Assembly: GCF_035918155.1 (NCBI RefSeq)
Contig: NZ_CP109327.1
Coordinates: forward strand, 6,386,001-6,450,000
From: Streptomyces sp. NBC_01591
GTDB taxonomy: Bacteria; Actinomycetota; Actinomycetes; Streptomycetales; Streptomycetaceae
Reading direction: 5' to 3'
Length of the DNA: 64,000 nt
Made by a program: the position numbers and the translations under genes. Shown in pieces: positions 9,070 through 17,571 of this stretch; position 1 is the stretch's first letter; each line of letters opens with the position of its first letter. The notes beneath the pieces are model-generated. The model saw only the letters and a program-made list of their open reading frames with translations, did not search any database and was not told the origin of the DNA.

Positions 9070-9096
9070 TGTGGACAACCAGCCGGTTGTGGACAG
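9070..9096 (-). promoter_or_regulatory. Pair of DnaA-box-like sequences upstream of rpsB
   Basis: On the minus strand, TTGTCCACA (9070-9078, exact Streptomyces DnaA-box consensus) and CTGTCCACA (9088-9096, one mismatch) start 18 bp apart. They lie between the divergent M23 and rpsB genes, about 200 bp before rpsB. The same 18-bp spacing occurs in the pair upstream of yraN. Confidence 0.45.
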
Positions 9097-9296
9097 CGCC
9101 GTCACCCGGCACCCGGGCCGTCCCGTACACTTCCTATGGCGATCCGGGTCACCGGGTCGACTTCGCACGCCCCGCCACCTCCCTCTCTGCGGACGGTGGC
9201 CGCGCTCCTCGGTCCCTTGTGGCACGGCGCGTCGGGGCGTCAGGCGCGACAGCAATCCTGCGGTCGCGACAACCGAGCACCTCAAGGAGTACGGCC

Positions 9297-10241
9297 ATGG
9301 CCGTCGTCACGATGCGGGAGCTGCTGGAAAGCGGCGTCCACTTCGGTCACCAGACCCGTCGCTGGAACCCGAAGATGAAGCGCTTCATCTTCACCGAGCG
9401 CAACGGCATCTACATCATCGACCTGCTCCAGTCGCTGTCGTACATCGACCGCGCCTACGAGTTCGTCAAGGAGACCGTCGCCCACGGCGGCTCCATCATG
9501 TTCGTGGGTACGAAGAAGCAGGCCCAGGAGGCCATCGCCGAGCAGGCGACGCGCGTCGGCATGCCGTACGTCAACCAGCGTTGGCTCGGTGGCATGCTCA
9601 CCAACTTCTCCACCGTCTACAAGCGCCTTCAGCGTCTGAAGGAGCTCGAGCTCATCGACTTCGAGGACGTGGCCGCCTCCGGCCTCACCAAGAAGGAGCT
9701 CCTGGTCCTCTCCCGCGAGAAGGCCAAGCTGGAGAAGACCCTCGGTGGTATCCGCGAGATGCAGAAGGTGCCGAGCGCCGTCTGGATCGTCGACACCAAG
9801 AAGGAGCACATCGCCGTCGGTGAGGCGCGCAAGCTCCACATCCCGGTCGTCGCGATCCTCGACACCAACTGCGACCCCGACGAGGTCGACTACAAGATTC
9901 CGGGCAACGACGACGCGATCCGCTCCGTCACCCTGCTCACCCGCGTGATCGCCGACGCCGTCGCCGAGGGCCTCATCGCCCGTTCCGGTGCCGCCACCGG
10001 TGACTCGAAGCCGGGCGAGAAGGCTGCCGGCGAGCCGCTCGCCGAGTGGGAGCGCGACCTGCTCGAGGGCGACAAGAAGGCCGACACCGAGGTGCAGACC
10101 TCCGCCGAGACCGAGAAGGTCGCGGACGCCGAGGCCGCTGAGGCCCCCGCCGCCGAGGCTGCCGCTGAGGCCCCCGCCGCCGAGGCTGCTGCTGAGGCCC
10201 CCGCTGTCGAGGCTCCGGCCGCGGACGCCGAGCAGGCCTGA
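9297..10241 (+). CDS. rpsB: 30S ribosomal protein S2
   Basis: 314-aa ribosomal protein S2. The N-terminus [20 protein letters not shown] and the motifs [22 protein letters not shown] and [21 protein letters not shown] are diagnostic. The C-terminus carries an actinobacterial extension of about 40 residues made of imperfect Ala/Glu/Pro repeats (APAAEAAAE). ATG 9297 is preceded by AAGGAG at 9284-9289. It is co-oriented with tsf. Confidence 0.98.
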   Translation: MAVVTMRELLESGVHFGHQTRRWNPKMKRFIFTERNGIYIIDLLQSLSYIDRAYEFVKETVAHGGSIMFVGTKKQAQEAIAEQATRVGMPYVNQRWLGGMLTNFSTVYKRLQRLKELELIDFEDVAASGLTKKELLVLSREKAKLEKTLGGIREMQKVPSAVWIVDTKKEHIAVGEARKLHIPVVAILDTNCDPDEVDYKIPGNDDAIRSVTLLTRVIADAVAEGLIARSGAATGDSKPGEKAAGEPLAEWERDLLEGDKKADTEVQTSAETEKVADAEAAEAPAAEAAAEAPAAEAAAEAPAVEAPAADAEQA

Positions 10242-10259
10242 CACCCGTCACGGCTGATG

Positions 10260-10297
10260 ACGGCGGGGGCCGGTGCCACAGGCACCGCCCCCGCCGT
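10260..10297 (+). terminator. Hairpin between rpsB and tsf
   Basis: A long GC stem (10260-10277 with 10281-10297, one bulged C, 3-nt loop) sits 18 bp after the rpsB stop. It is probably a partial terminator or processing signal that lowers expression of tsf relative to rpsB, since no separate tsf promoter is obvious. Confidence 0.6.
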
Positions 10298-10340
10298 TCA
10301 CCCGTAGATCTTTCAGACTTCGAGAGAGAAACCCAGACTC

Positions 10341-11177
10341 ATGGCGAACTACACCGCCGCTGACGTCAAGAAGCTCCGCGAGCTGACCGGCGCCGGCATG
10401 ATGGACTGCAAGAAGGCGCTCGACGAGGCCGACGGCAACGTCGACAAGGCCGTCGAGGCGCTCCGTATCAAGGGCCAGAAGGGCGTCGCCAAGCGCGAGG
10501 GCCGTTCTGCCGAGAACGGCGCCGTCGTCTCCCTCATCTCCGAGGACAAGACCTCCGGCGTTCTGCTCGAGCTGAAGTGCGAGACGGACTTCGTCGCCAA
10601 GGGCGAGAAGTTCCAGACCGTCGCCAACACGCTCGCCGCCCACGTCGCCGCGACCTCCCCGGCAGACCTGGCCGCGCTGCTCGCCTCCGAGATCGAGGCC
10701 GGCAAGACCGTCCAGGCGTACGTCGACGAGGCCAACGCCAACCTCGGCGAGAAGATCGTCCTGGACCGCTTCGCGCAGTTCACCGGCGGTTACGTGGCTG
10801 CGTACATGCACCGCACGATGCCCGACCTCCCGCCGCAGGTCGGTGTCCTTGTCGAGCTCGACAAGGAGAACGCCGAGGTCGCCAAGGACGTCGCGCAGCA
10901 CATCGCCGCCTTCTCTCCGAAGTACCTCAACCGCGACGAGGTCCCGGCCGAGACGGTCGAGAACGAGCGTCGTGTCGCCGAGGCCACCTCTCGCGAGGAG
11001 GGCAAGCCCGAGGCCGCCCTTCCGAAGATCGTCGAGGGTCGCGTCAACGGCTTCTTCAAGGACGTCGTCGTCCTGGAGCAGGCCTTCGCCAAGGACAGCA
11101 AGAAGTCCGTCCAGAAGGTTCTGGACGAGGCCGGTGTCACCCTGAAGCGCTTCTCGCGCATCAAGGTCGGCATCTGA
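10341..11177 (+). CDS. tsf: Elongation factor Ts
   Basis: 278-aa nucleotide-exchange factor for EF-Tu. The N-terminal UBA-like domain (YTAADVKKLRELTGAGMMDC) and the core motif ELKCETDFVAKGEKFQ are diagnostic. It follows rpsB in the conserved order. The ribosome site GAGAGAAA lies about 10 bp before ATG 10341. Confidence 0.98.
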   Translation: MANYTAADVKKLRELTGAGMMDCKKALDEADGNVDKAVEALRIKGQKGVAKREGRSAENGAVVSLISEDKTSGVLLELKCETDFVAKGEKFQTVANTLAAHVAATSPADLAALLASEIEAGKTVQAYVDEANANLGEKIVLDRFAQFTGGYVAAYMHRTMPDLPPQVGVLVELDKENAEVAKDVAQHIAAFSPKYLNRDEVPAETVENERRVAEATSREEGKPEAALPKIVEGRVNGFFKDVVVLEQAFAKDSKKSVQKVLDEAGVTLKRFSRIKVGI

Positions 11178-11264
11178 GTCCGTCCGCGAACAACGGTGGA
11201 CCCCGATAGGGTCTAGTGCAGTCGTCGGCCGCACTCACGCCGTACGACCGCAGATCTGACGAGG

Positions 11265-11308
11265 AGGCCATTGCCGCTGAGGGACACCAGACCCACCGGC
11301 AATGGCCT
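11265..11308 (+). promoter_or_regulatory. Hairpin in pyrH leader
   Basis: A perfect 12-bp stem (11265-11276 with 11297-11308, 20-nt loop) followed by TCTTCGT lies between tsf and pyrH. Its 5' arm includes the end of a strong GAGGAGG ribosome site (11261-11267) and an in-frame TTG codon (11271). It may act as an attenuator or control which pyrH start is used. Confidence 0.45.
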
Positions 11309-11336
11309 TCTTCGTATGTGCACGAGGAGAATCTCC

Positions 11337-12113
11337 ATGAACAAGGGCGCGGACGCCGCAAAAGGTGACCACAAGCGCGACGACGGCAAGGTGGCCGGAC
11401 GCTTCATGCTGAAGCTGTCCGGAGAGGCGTTCGCCGGCGGCGGGGGTCTCGGTGTCGACCCCGACGTCGTACACGCCATCGCCCGGGAAATCGCGGCGGT
11501 CGTCCGTGACGGCGCGGAAATCGCGGTCGTCATCGGCGGCGGCAACTTCTTCCGCGGTGCCGAGCTCCAGCAGCGCGGCATGGACCGGGCCCGGTCCGAC
11601 TACATGGGCATGCTCGGCACGGTCATGAACTGCCTCGCACTCCAGGACTTCCTGGAGAAGGAGGGCATCGACTCCCGCGTCCAGACCGCCATCACCATGG
11701 GGCAGGTCGCGGAGCCGTACATCCCGCTGCGCGCCGTGCGCCACCTGGAGAAGGGCCGCGTCGTCATCTTCGGCGCCGGCATGGGGATGCCGTACTTCTC
11801 CACCGACACCACTGCCGCCCAGCGCGCGCTGGAGATCGACGCAGAGGGCCTTCTGATGGGCAAGAACGGGGTGGACGGGGTCTACGACTCCGACCCGAAG
11901 AGCAACCCCGACGCGGTGAAGTTCGACGCGCTCGAGTACAGCGAGGTTCTCGCCCGCGATCTCAAGGTCGCCGACGCCACCGCCATCACGCTCTGCCGCG
12001 ACAACGACCTGCCGATCCTCGTCTTCGAGCTGACCGCCGCCGGCAATATCGCCCGTGCGGTCAAGGGTGAGAAGATCGGCACGCTCGTGAGTGACCGGAG
12101 CACCCGGGCCTGA
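11337..12113 (+). CDS. pyrH: UMP kinase
   Basis: 258-aa bacterial UMP kinase, which phosphorylates UMP to UDP. Motifs include [13 protein letters not shown] at the N-terminus, [11 protein letters not shown] and the C-terminal [18 protein letters not shown] 11337 with GAGGAG at 11324-11329 gives the usual length. A TTG at 11271, preceded by its own strong ribosome site, would add 22 residues. It belongs to the pyrH-frr-cdsA block. Confidence 0.96.
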   Translation: MNKGADAAKGDHKRDDGKVAGRFMLKLSGEAFAGGGGLGVDPDVVHAIAREIAAVVRDGAEIAVVIGGGNFFRGAELQQRGMDRARSDYMGMLGTVMNCLALQDFLEKEGIDSRVQTAITMGQVAEPYIPLRAVRHLEKGRVVIFGAGMGMPYFSTDTTAAQRALEIDAEGLLMGKNGVDGVYDSDPKSNPDAVKFDALEYSEVLARDLKVADATAITLCRDNDLPILVFELTAAGNIARAVKGEKIGTLVSDRSTRA

Positions 12114-12292
12114 GGACCGGGGGGCCTTCCCGGAGTACGACGGGAAGGTCCGGGCCCTCGGGGGATCCCCCGGGACCGGCCCCGAAGGATGGACAACGGC
12201 CTGCCGGTCGGACACCGTGCAGGTGAGGACGCGACGCAGGACCCGCCGGGCCCGAGCACGACGGGCCCACTCAAGACACGCAGGAGCACGTG

Positions 12293-12850
12293 GTGATCGA
12301 AGAAACCCTCCTCGAGGCCGAGGAGAAGATGGAGAAGGCCGTCGTCGTCGCGAAAGAAGACTTCGCCGCGATCCGTACCGGCCGTGCGCACCCGGCGATG
12401 TTCAACAAGATCGTCGCCGACTACTACGGCGCGCTGACCCCGATCAACCAGCTCGCCTCGTTCTCGGTGCCCGAGCCGCGCATGGCCGTCGTGACGCCGT
12501 TCGACAAGACCGCGCTGCGCAACATCGAGCAGGCCATCCGTGACTCGGACCTCGGCGTCAACCCGAGCAACGACGGCAATATCATCCGGGTGACCTTCCC
12601 GGAGCTCACCGAGGAGCGCCGCCGCGACTACATCAAGGTCGCCAAGGGCAAGGCCGAGGACTCCAAGATCTCCATCCGCGCCGTGCGCCGCAAGGCCAAG
12701 GAGACCCTCGACAAGCTGGTCAAGGACAAGGAGTCGGGCGAGGACGAGGTGCGTCGCGCCGAGAAGGAGCTCGACGACACCACCGCGAAGTACGTCGCAC
12801 AGGTCGACGAGCTGCTCAAGCACAAGGAAGCCGAGCTGCTCGAAGTCTGA
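12293..12850 (+). CDS. frr: Ribosome recycling factor
   Basis: 185-aa factor that splits post-termination ribosomes together with EF-G. The sequence [40 protein letters not shown] and the C-terminal helices are standard. Two adjacent GTG codons (12290 and 12293) can start translation; the second gives the usual N-terminus, with AGGAG at 12282-12286. Its stop overlaps the cdsA start by one base. Confidence 0.97.
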   Translation: MIEETLLEAEEKMEKAVVVAKEDFAAIRTGRAHPAMFNKIVADYYGALTPINQLASFSVPEPRMAVVTPFDKTALRNIEQAIRDSDLGVNPSNDGNIIRVTFPELTEERRRDYIKVAKGKAEDSKISIRAVRRKAKETLDKLVKDKESGEDEVRRAEKELDDTTAKYVAQVDELLKHKEAELLEV

Positions 12851-13935
12851 TGAACGACTCTTCCTGGGGCGCCGCGCAGGGAGCCGGCCACTGGGGTGCG
12901 CCCGAGATGCAGGCTGCTCCGGCGGGTCCTGCATACGATGTGAATGACGCCCAGCAGACTCGGCCCATGCCCATCGTGCCGGACGTTCCCGACGCAGGTA
13001 GAGACGCTGACGACCGTGATGACCGGGACCAGGGGGCCGGACGCCTGAGCGGCGGTCCCCTGTTCCGTGACGAGAAGCCGCAGGAGCCCATGTCCACCGC
13101 GCCGCCACCCCCGCAGAAGAAACGTGCGGGCCGTGATCTGCGAGCCGCCATAGGGGTCGGTGTGGGGCTCGGCGCCGTCATCGTCGCCTCGCTGTTCATC
13201 GTGAAGGCCGTCTTCGTCGGTGTGATCGCCGTCGCCGTCGTCGTGGGCCTGTGGGAGCTGACCTCCCGGCTCCAGGAGCGCAAGGGCATCAAGGCGCCGC
13301 TCGTCCCGCTGGCGGTGGGCGGCGCGGCGATGGTGGTGGCCGGTTACGCGCGGGGCGCCGAAGGCGCCTGGGTGGCGATGGCGCTGACCGCGCTTGCGGT
13401 GCTCGTCTGGCGGATGACCGAGCCGCCCGAGGGCTACCTCAAGGACGTCACGGCCGGTGTGTTCGCGGCGTTCTACGTACCGTTCCTCGCCACGTTCGTC
13501 GCCATGCTCCTGACCGCCGACGACGGACCGTGGCGGGTGCTCACCTTCCTGCTGCTGACCGTGGTCAGCGACACGGGTGCGTACGCCGTCGGCTGGCGCT
13601 TCGGGAAGCACAAGCTGGCGCCGCGCATCAGTCCCGGCAAGACCCGGGAAGGCCTGTTCGGGGCCGTCGCCTTCGCGATGGTCGCCGGTGCGCTGTGCAT
13701 GCAGTTCCTGATCGACGGCGGTTCCTGGTGGCAGGGGCTGCTGCTCGGCCTCGCGGTCGCGGCCAGCGCCACCCTCGGGGACCTGGGCGAGTCGATGATC
13801 AAGCGGGATCTGGGGATCAAGGACATGGGCACGCTGCTGCCGGGGCACGGCGGCATCATGGACCGGCTGGACTCGCTGCTGCCGACCGCCCCGGTGGTCT
13901 GGCTGCTGCTGGTGCTGTTCGTCGGTTCCGGCTGA
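12850..13935 (+). CDS. cdsA: Phosphatidate cytidylyltransferase
   Basis: 361-aa integral membrane enzyme making CDP-diacylglycerol from phosphatidate and CTP. A Pro/Gln-rich soluble N-terminus of about 95 residues precedes roughly eight membrane segments. The signature SMIKRDLGIKDMGTLLPGHG followed by GIMDRLD lies near the C-terminus. It is coupled to frr (TGATG). The next normal neighbour is rlmN, now displaced by the inserted element. Confidence 0.95.
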   Translation: MNDSSWGAAQGAGHWGAPEMQAAPAGPAYDVNDAQQTRPMPIVPDVPDAGRDADDRDDRDQGAGRLSGGPLFRDEKPQEPMSTAPPPPQKKRAGRDLRAAIGVGVGLGAVIVASLFIVKAVFVGVIAVAVVVGLWELTSRLQERKGIKAPLVPLAVGGAAMVVAGYARGAEGAWVAMALTALAVLVWRMTEPPEGYLKDVTAGVFAAFYVPFLATFVAMLLTADDGPWRVLTFLLLTVVSDTGAYAVGWRFGKHKLAPRISPGKTREGLFGAVAFAMVAGALCMQFLIDGGSWWQGLLLGLAVAASATLGDLGESMIKRDLGIKDMGTLLPGHGGIMDRLDSLLPTAPVVWLLLVLFVGSG

Positions 13936-13980
13936 GAGCAAGGGTTTTGGCCGAGAGCACGGGTTCCGACTGAGAACACG
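13924..13980. repeat. Three 19-bp degenerate tandem repeats at the cdsA stop
   Basis: Units begin at 13924, 13943 and 13962. The first and third share 15 of 17 bases (GGTTCCG-CTGAGA-CA) and the second is more diverged. The first unit contains the cdsA stop codon, so the array looks like a slippage duplication of the gene end. No function is evident. Confidence 0.6.
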
Positions 13981-14001
13981 CCTCTGACCTGGGATTTCAC
14001 G

Positions 14002-14040
14002 AGTGAGGGTCCGCTGTCCACAGGACGGCGGGCCCTCACT
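14002..14040 (+). terminator. cdsA terminator
   Basis: An uninterrupted 18-bp stem (14002-14019 with 14023-14040, two G-U pairs) with a 3-nt loop is followed by GTTCTGTCT. It lies just upstream of the attachment-site core. It should stop cdsA transcription before rlmN, or now before the element. Confidence 0.85.
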
Positions 14041-14044
14041 GTTC

Positions 14045-14086
14045 TGTCTGCGACACTGGATGAACCATGCCTAAGCCCGGAGAACT
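14045..14086 (+). other. attL attachment site of the integrative element
   Basis: 42 bp identical at 41 positions to 27552-27593; the only mismatch is 14059. The longest perfect core is 27 bp (14060-14086). The repeat contains ATGCCTAAGCCCGGAGAACT, the start of rlmN. The host promoter side of rlmN thus lies on this side, while the body of rlmN is at the other end of the element. Confidence 0.93.
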
Positions 14087-14138
14087 GACAGTCGCCGGGT
14101 GCGATCAAGCCCCCTACCTGCGTGTTTGGCACAAGTAG
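14067..14138 (+). pseudogene. Severed rlmN start fused to element sequence
   Basis: The original rlmN start codon and first codons (MPKPGELT) remain here next to the host upstream region. They now read into element DNA and stop after 23 codons (ending VWHK). The fragment is a by-product of integration. The functional rlmN begins at 27574 with a start supplied within attR. Confidence 0.85.
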
Positions 14139-14146
14139 GGGGCTTG
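14106..14146 (-). terminator. Integrase gene terminator
   Basis: A perfect 12-bp stem (14106-14117 with 14135-14146, 17-nt loop) starts 8 bp beyond the integrase stop on the minus strand. Being symmetrical, it could also stop rlmN-promoter transcripts entering the element from the left. Confidence 0.65.
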
Positions 14147-14153
14147 CTGCTTG

Positions 14154-15413
14154 CTACTGGGCCGTCTCTGGGCCGTCCGGCTTGCGGTCAGCGGGCAGGA
14201 ACACTCGGTCAACGGCGTTCCTCGTACGCTCCTGACTCGACGGCATCAAGTGCGCGTACACCCGCAGCGTCAGTGCTGGGTCGGTATGCCCCAGGTACTG
14301 GCTGACGGCCTTGATGCTTTCCCCGGCGTCCAGAAGAACGGATGCGTAGAAGTGCCTCAGCGCATGCATGCCGTGCTCGCGCGCGGATTCGTGCTTGCCG
14401 TCTTCCCCGGCCTCCGGGATGAGGCCAGCCGTGGAGAGCGCAGGCTTCCACTCCTGGATGTTGAAATTGCTGCGCCACACCACGCCGCGCGCAGTGTTCG
14501 TGAACAGGAGACGGGCCGATACCTTCGGCCCGTCGGGCTTCCGCCACGGCAGCGTGATGTCTGCCGGCTTGCAGGCATCCATGTGCACACGCAGAGCCTC
14601 AGCCACCGAGGGCGGCAGCGGCACGTCACGCTCCCTGGCGCATTTCGGCGGGGCGAACACGGCCTTCCCTCGAATGAGCTTCACCTGCCGGACCACATGA
14701 AGGATGCCGTTCTCGAAGTCGAGTGCATCCTCAGCTAGCCCCACGATCTCCCCCTGTCGGAGCCCGCAGCCCGCTCCCGCGTCCACCATGGTCTGATACC
14801 GCTCGGGAAGCGCCGCGCGAACCGCGTGCACCTGTGCGGGTGACCACGGCACGACGCGCCGCCGTTCGACGGCCGGCGGACGGACGGATTTCGCGGAGCA
14901 CGGATTCCGGGGCAACAGCCCGTCGTCCACAGCTGCGCTCAGCACAGCTCGAACGTCGCCGTAGATGTTGCGCGCGTACGCGCCGCTGACGGAGGGGTTG
15001 ATCTCCAGCGCGCCTACGAGCTCACGGACGTGCTCGGGGCGGAACGAGTCCAGGGGACGCGTGCCGACGATGGGGAACGCATGCAGGCGCAACCGTTGTT
15101 CGGTGACGATCTGACTGGACAGATCCGCACTGTGGGCCTTGAGCCACTTCTCGGCGTAGCCCTTGAAGGTGATTCGGGCCGCACGCGGGTCGATGTACTG
15201 GCCGCGAGACATGTCGGACGCGATGTCCGTGAGCCACTTCTCGGCAAGGCGCTTCTGCCGGTCCGGGAAGCTCTTGGATTTCTCGGTGCCGTCGGGGCCG
15301 ATGTAGCGGGCGCGGTAGCGCATGCCGGTGCCGTGGCGGTCGGTCTTGACCTTGGTGGTCTTGCCGTCGGTCGTTTCGGTTTTGTACCAGCGGTCTTGGA
15401 TGTGGCCTGCCAA
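14154..15413 (-). CDS. int: Tyrosine recombinase (integrase)
   Basis: 419-aa site-specific recombinase that inserts and excises the element. An N-terminal arm-binding region (about 1-80), a core-binding SAM-like domain (about 83-180) and a catalytic domain (about 190-400) are seen. Catalytic residues are R219 (GLRQGEI), H350 and R353 (HALR), H376 (LGHTDP) and the nucleophile Y386 (RVYAHLM). The start is TTG at 15413 with AGGAG upstream. It lies next to attL, 71 bp after the excisionase gene, with a strong hairpin between the two. Confidence 0.95.
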   Translation of the reverse strand: MAGHIQDRWYKTETTDGKTTKVKTDRHGTGMRYRARYIGPDGTEKSKSFPDRQKRLAEKWLTDIASDMSRGQYIDPRAARITFKGYAEKWLKAHSADLSSQIVTEQRLRLHAFPIVGTRPLDSFRPEHVRELVGALEINPSVSGAYARNIYGDVRAVLSAAVDDGLLPRNPCSAKSVRPPAVERRRVVPWSPAQVHAVRAALPERYQTMVDAGAGCGLRQGEIVGLAEDALDFENGILHVVRQVKLIRGKAVFAPPKCARERDVPLPPSVAEALRVHMDACKPADITLPWRKPDGPKVSARLLFTNTARGVVWRSNFNIQEWKPALSTAGLIPEAGEDGKHESAREHGMHALRHFYASVLLDAGESIKAVSQYLGHTDPALTLRVYAHLMPSSQERTRNAVDRVFLPADRKPDGPETAQ

Positions 15414-15435
15414 GGGGTGCTCCTGTGGTCATGCG

Positions 15436-15469
15436 GCAGGGGCGCAACCCCTGTGGGTTGCGCCCCTGC
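15436..15469 (-). terminator. Hairpin between excisionase and integrase genes
   Basis: A perfect 15-bp stem (15436-15450 with 15455-15469) and 4-nt loop sit between the xis stop and the int ribosome site. It can reduce read-through from xis into int and so set the ratio of the two proteins. Confidence 0.7.
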
Positions 15470-15484
15470 TGGTGGTGGTCGGCG

Positions 15485-15727
15485 TTATGCGGCTTCGTCC
15501 GTGCTGAGGCTGTCGACCCATTCGCGGACGGCTGCGGGGTCGTAGCGCAGGTGCTTGCCGATGCGGATGGCGGGCGGTCCGATCCGCTTCTTGCGCCAGG
15601 CGTAGACGGTTTCGACGCTCGGGAGGCTGAACATGGCTGCGAGGTCTTCGGGGGTGAGGTAGCGGTCGGGCAGTCCGGCGCGCAGGGTGGTTCGCGGGTC
15701 GGTTGCCGGGGCGCGGGTGGTGGTCAC
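15485..15727 (-). CDS. xis: Excisionase (MerR-like helix-turn-helix)
   Basis: 80-aa DNA-binding protein. YLTPEDLAAMFSLPSVETVY and the wing RIGKHLRYDPAAVREWV form the winged helix typical of excisionase/HTH_17 proteins. It should bend DNA at the att sites and direct Int towards excision. The start is GTG 15727 with GAGGAG eight bases upstream. In AICEs xis precedes int, as here. Confidence 0.88.
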   Translation of the reverse strand: MTTTRAPATDPRTTLRAGLPDRYLTPEDLAAMFSLPSVETVYAWRKKRIGPPAIRIGKHLRYDPAAVREWVDSLSTDEAA

Positions 15728-15775
15728 CGGGGGCTCCTCGGTTCGTCCGGTCGGCGTGGTGGGGCCGGTTTTCCG

Positions 15776-16032
15776 TGACAGAACTGACAGAACCTCGCCG
15801 ATAGCCCGCTGACCTGTGGTTTTCTACGGTTTCCGGCGTCGTGACAAAACCTCGAAAAACTCTGACAGAACCTCCAGGTGGGGGGTTCTGTCAGAGCGCC
15901 CGTTTCCGGGCGGGGAGGTTCTGTCAGAGTTTCCGGAGGTTTTGTCACAGCCGTGATCTTGGCTGTTTGTGCAGGTCAGCGGGCTGGTGCGGGGGTTGTG
16001 TCAGTTCTGTCAGCGGAATGGGGGTTCTGTCA
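15776..16032. repeat. Iteron-like array between xis and the replication genes
   Basis: Ten copies of TGACAGAAC or one- to two-base variants occur in 257 bp. Four are on the plus strand (15776, 15785, 15842, 15863) and six on the minus strand (15885, 15918, 15939, 15995, 16004, 16024); two pairs are tandem. The central part is a large inverted repeat with 35-nt arms (15841-15875 with 15914-15948) around a small hairpin (15897-15912). The array fills the 301-bp gap (15728-16029) between xis and the DUF3987 gene. It is a candidate replication origin or operator. Confidence 0.75.
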
Positions 16033-17571
16033 CGCGCCGACGAGCGGCGGGGTGAGCGAGGGGTGGGTGTCGTAGCGGGGCGACGGCGGCCGGCCACCTC
16101 GCCCCGTGCGCGGCGGCAGGGGCTGCTGGCGTACCCAGCCGTGCTCTTCGAGCAGGAGCAGGGCGGGGTCCAGGTCGGTCATGGCGGGGAAGTCGCCGCG
16201 CGACAGTCCGCGGAACAGCTCCCGCTTGGTGAAGCCGGACAGTCGCTGGTCTTTGAGGTGGGTGAGGACTTGGTGGGCGGCTTCCTGCGCGGGATCGGCG
16301 CCCATGTCGTCGAACACTTCGAGTGCGTGGGCGGTGAAGTAGTCGCCCAGCTCGGTCGCGGCGGCCATGGTGGCCGCTTCGATGGGGAGGGCCCATCCGT
16401 TGTCGGGGTGGGTGGCCAGGTGCAGGAGGCCTGCGATGCGGGCCACGGCGCCGTCCCGCTTGCTGGCCCACTTCACGATCGGGGCGAGCGAACCGCCCTT
16501 GCCGAGACGGGACTCGGTGACCTTCTGATAGGCCAGTATCACCGCGTCGGCTTCCGGGCTGAGCGTGAGCACGGCCGGGTCGGTCCAGTCCGCGAGAGAC
16601 ATCGTCAGGCCGCCGAGGCGCTGGGCGTAGGTGGCGGCGGTCTCCTCGGTGATGAGTTCCGGGGTGAGGTTGCGGGAGCCGACCAGGGAGACGGGCTTGG
16701 CGTAGAGGAACCGTGCGAGCAAGCCCCGGCCGTCGGCGCCCTTCACCCGGCCGATCGCGTCCAGGACCTCGGGCTGAATCGCGAGACCCATGGTGACGGC
16801 GGGGTTCTCGATGTGCTGGGCTTCGCGGCCCTGGCGGTTGACGCGGGCCATGTCCCCGGCGTGGCCCTTGAGGAAGACGCCCATGTTCGGGGCCCCGGAG
16901 TAGCGTCCGGCGATGATGTCGAAGATCTCGCCCTCGGCGGACATGACGCTGATCCGCCCGCCCTGCTCCGCCAGCAGGGTGGCGAGGCTTTCGGGGGTGA
17001 CGTCGTCCGCGACCAGTTGGGGCTTGCAGGGAACGGTGAGTTCTTCGGCCTGCTGGGCGAGGTGGACGGCTTCGGCGGTCAGTTGATCCCGCAGTCCCGG
17101 TTCGGCTGCTGCGGCTTTCTGGGCGGCCTTGTCCGCTGCTGCCTTGGCGAGACGGGCGGTCGTCTCGGCCTCGGCCCGCAGCGGGCCGGAGAGTTCGACG
17201 AGCGTCTTCTCCACGGCGAGCAGGGGTCCGGTCATGAGGGCGAACACGGCGGACTTGCGGTTGCCGGGCGGTAGAGCGACGGCGGTGTAGAGGTTGACCG
17301 GCTCGCGCCAGTGCCCGCGCACGCACACGGTGGCCCGGCCACCGGCCGCCGTGGCGATGACTCCCAGGGCCAGGCACCCGGCCAGATCGGCCGGTGTCTG
17401 CGTCTCCTCGGCCACCGCCGCGACCATGTCACCCAGCCACGACGGCAGGGTGTGCACGGGGAAGGCGGGCAGGGCCCGGCGGTGGTTGAGGGGTACCGGC
17501 TCGTCCCAGACCGGTCCGGCGATGGTCTCGGCGTCCAGGGCGTTGAAGCCCTCCCACAGATCGGCGGTCAT
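16030..17571 (-). CDS. DUF3987-like replication protein
   Basis: 513-aa protein resembling the DUF3987 (YfjI) family found beside primases in mobile elements. A degenerate P-loop, ALPPGNRKSAVF, has Arg where the Walker A glycine is expected; an acidic pair stands in AEGEIFDII. An Ala/Lys-rich helical stretch lies between these. The C-terminus is a winged-helix-like segment (SGFTKRELFRGLSRGDF). ATG 17571 is chosen because AAGGAA precedes it and it overlaps the upstream stop (ATGA). A helicase or initiator role next to the prim-pol is likely but inferred. The iteron array overlaps its stop codon. Confidence 0.75.
   Translation of the reverse strand: MTADLWEGFNALDAETIAGPVWDEPVPLNHRRALPAFPVHTLPSWLGDMVAAVAEETQTPADLAGCLALGVIATAAGGRATVCVRGHWREPVNLYTAVALPPGNRKSAVFALMTGPLLAVEKTLVELSGPLRAEAETTARLAKAAADKAAQKAAAAEPGLRDQLTAEAVHLAQQAEELTVPCKPQLVADDVTPESLATLLAEQGGRISVMSAEGEIFDIIAGRYSGAPNMGVFLKGHAGDMARVNRQGREAQHIENPAVTMGLAIQPEVLDAIGRVKGADGRGLLARFLYAKPVSLVGSRNLTPELITEETAATYAQRLGGLTMSLADWTDPAVLTLSPEADAVILAYQKVTESRLGKGGSLAPIVKWASKRDGAVARIAGLLHLATHPDNGWALPIEAATMAAATELGDYFTAHALEVFDDMGADPAQEAAHQVLTHLKDQRLSGFTKRELFRGLSRGDFPAMTDLDPALLLLEEHGWVRQQPLPPRTGRGGRPPSPRYDTHPSLTPPLVGA

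Noticed and set aside
10120..10230. Short tandem repeats in the rpsB 3' end
   Set aside because: They encode the Ala/Glu/Pro tail common to actinobacterial S2 proteins; no CRISPR-like spacing or separate function.
14015..14022. CTGTCCACA DnaA-box-like sequence in the cdsA terminator
   Set aside because: One mismatch from consensus, but it is fully explained by the 18-bp terminator stem and is not paired with another box.
15841..17274. Long open frame (477 codons) on the plus strand opposite the DUF3987 gene
   Set aside because: It is antisense to a gene with clear domain character and strong coupling signals; its length is expected from GC-rich codon structure, and the product is low-complexity Gly/Val/His.
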